DNA of 6,392 nt. Source: Bacteroidota bacterium. GTDB taxonomy: Bacteria > Bacteroidota > Ignavibacteria > UBA10030. A program made the position numbers and the translations under genes. Below the pieces are notes generated by a model. It was not told the origin of the DNA and did not search any database. It worked only from the letters and a program-made list of their open reading frames with translations. The stretch is from positions 1-6,392 of the forward strand of contig DOWV01000017.1 in the NCBI GenBank assembly GCA_003519375.1, in the 5' to 3' direction. Of the stretch, positions 5,981 through 6,392 are shown one piece after another (position 1 is the first letter of the stretch; each line of letters starts with the position of its first letter).

Positions 5981-6392
5981 TGAGCAGGCAATCTCGGAAT
6001 AAACAAGAGTCCAACGAGTGAAGGCAACAAGATGTTGATCGCAAAGAGAAGAAGCGCAGCGCTCAGCGATGTGGATTCCGCTACCCCGCAAAGAGAAAAA
6101 AAGTATACCGAGGTGGCCTCACGGATGCCAAGATCTCCAAGAGAAATTGGCAGGAGAGATTTTGAAAACATCATCGCTGCAAATCCGAGAAATGCAACAG
6201 TCGGGCCAATTATTTCGAATGCATTCACGAGCAGATACATTTGCGCAAACAGAACCCCATAGAAAGAGACAGACAGCACGAAGGAAATCATCAGATCCCT
6301 AGGCTGGAAGACTCCGATCGCCGCAAAAAACTCCTTGAAGTATCGATGCTCCAACCATTCCGGCCTTACGGCCTTGACAATTCCAACAAGAG
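5977..6392 (-). CDS. Lysylphosphatidylglycerol-synthase TM / UPF0104-like integral membrane protein, C-terminal part
   Basis: The frame is open to the right edge of the window, so only the last ~138 residues are seen and the start lies outside. A TTG at 6354 is internal, not a start: the frame upstream of it still reads sensibly (LVGIVKAVRPEW). The fragment is almost wholly hydrophobic, with about three membrane segments (SFVLSVSFYGVLFAQMYLLV; the IIGPTVAFLGFAAMMF region; LSAALLLFAINILLPSLVGL). The key signature is SLLPISLGDLGIREATSVYF, matching the P-x-S-x-G-x-x-G-x-RE segment of the LPG_synthase_TM / UPF0104 family. That family includes the membrane part of MprF, archaeal AglD relatives and hopanoid-linked HpnL, proteins associated with lipid flipping or lipid-linked glycan export. 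It is the first operon gene visible here and its TGA overlaps the next ATG as ATGA. A flippase-like role for a glycolipid made by the following enzymes is inference. Confidence 0.82.
   Translation of the reverse strand, partial: LVGIVKAVRPEWLEHRYFKEFFAAIGVFQPRDLMISFVLSVSFYGVLFAQMYLLVNAFEIIGPTVAFLGFAAMMFSKSLLPISLGDLGIREATSVYFFSLCGVAESTSLSAALLLFAINILLPSLVGLLFIPRLPAQ

Noticed and set aside
5981..6091. Longer N-terminus (37 extra residues) for the first glycosyltransferase
   Set aside because: It overlaps the conserved C-terminal membrane segment of the upstream gene. The ATG at 5980 begins directly with the membrane helix and forms an ATGA junction.

Overview
The window holds seven supportable protein-coding genes plus one candidate small gene. 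They form two convergent blocks that meet at a strong stem-loop terminator near 1464-1494. No rRNA, tRNA, CRISPR array, insertion sequence or long repeat is visible. Base composition is moderate (roughly half G+C) and even throughout, so nothing marks a recent insertion. The style of the genes points to a Gram-negative bacterium of the Bacteroidota/Chlorobi-Ignavibacteria neighbourhood. The clues are a deacetylase opening with an FPS-x-x-WR motif just before its catalytic core, paired family 2 glycosyltransferases ending in WKGR, and a CehA/McbA-type PHP protein. This assignment rests on memory of family style and is low confidence.

Left block, plus strand (1-1440). The window opens inside an unrecognised membrane protein gene that ends at 400. 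Overlapping its end in another frame is a candidate 59-residue single-helix membrane protein (258-437), with its own ribosome binding site and ATG. Then comes a PspF-like AAA+ regulator with a Fis-type DNA-binding tail (463-1440). The regulator has a good Walker A motif and helix-turn-helix. Its sigma-54 contact loop (GAFTGA) is lost, and the Walker B aspartate, sensor I and one arginine-finger residue are changed. It may therefore be a sigma-54-independent regulator.

Right block, minus strand (6392 down to 1523). Five genes are packed into one apparent operon. In transcription order they are an integral membrane protein of the lysylphosphatidylglycerol-synthase TM / UPF0104 (flippase-like) family, cut by the window edge; a membrane-anchored family 2 glycosyltransferase; a CE4 (NodB-type) polysaccharide deacetylase; a second, paralogous family 2 glycosyltransferase; and a PHP-fold metallohydrolase of the CehA/McbA type. 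Every junction is a stop/start overlap (ATGA, ATGA, ATGA, then TAATG). These overlaps fix the starts and imply translational coupling and one shared job.

Inferred job. Two glycosyltransferases around a deacetylase, with a flippase-like membrane protein upstream, suggest synthesis of a de-N-acetylated amino-sugar glycolipid or short glycan at the cytoplasmic membrane, followed by its export. The logic resembles NodC/NodB, IcaA/IcaB or hopanoid HpnI/HpnK/HpnL. The PHP hydrolase at the end could be a tailoring or turnover phosphoesterase. The substrate cannot be read from the sequence.
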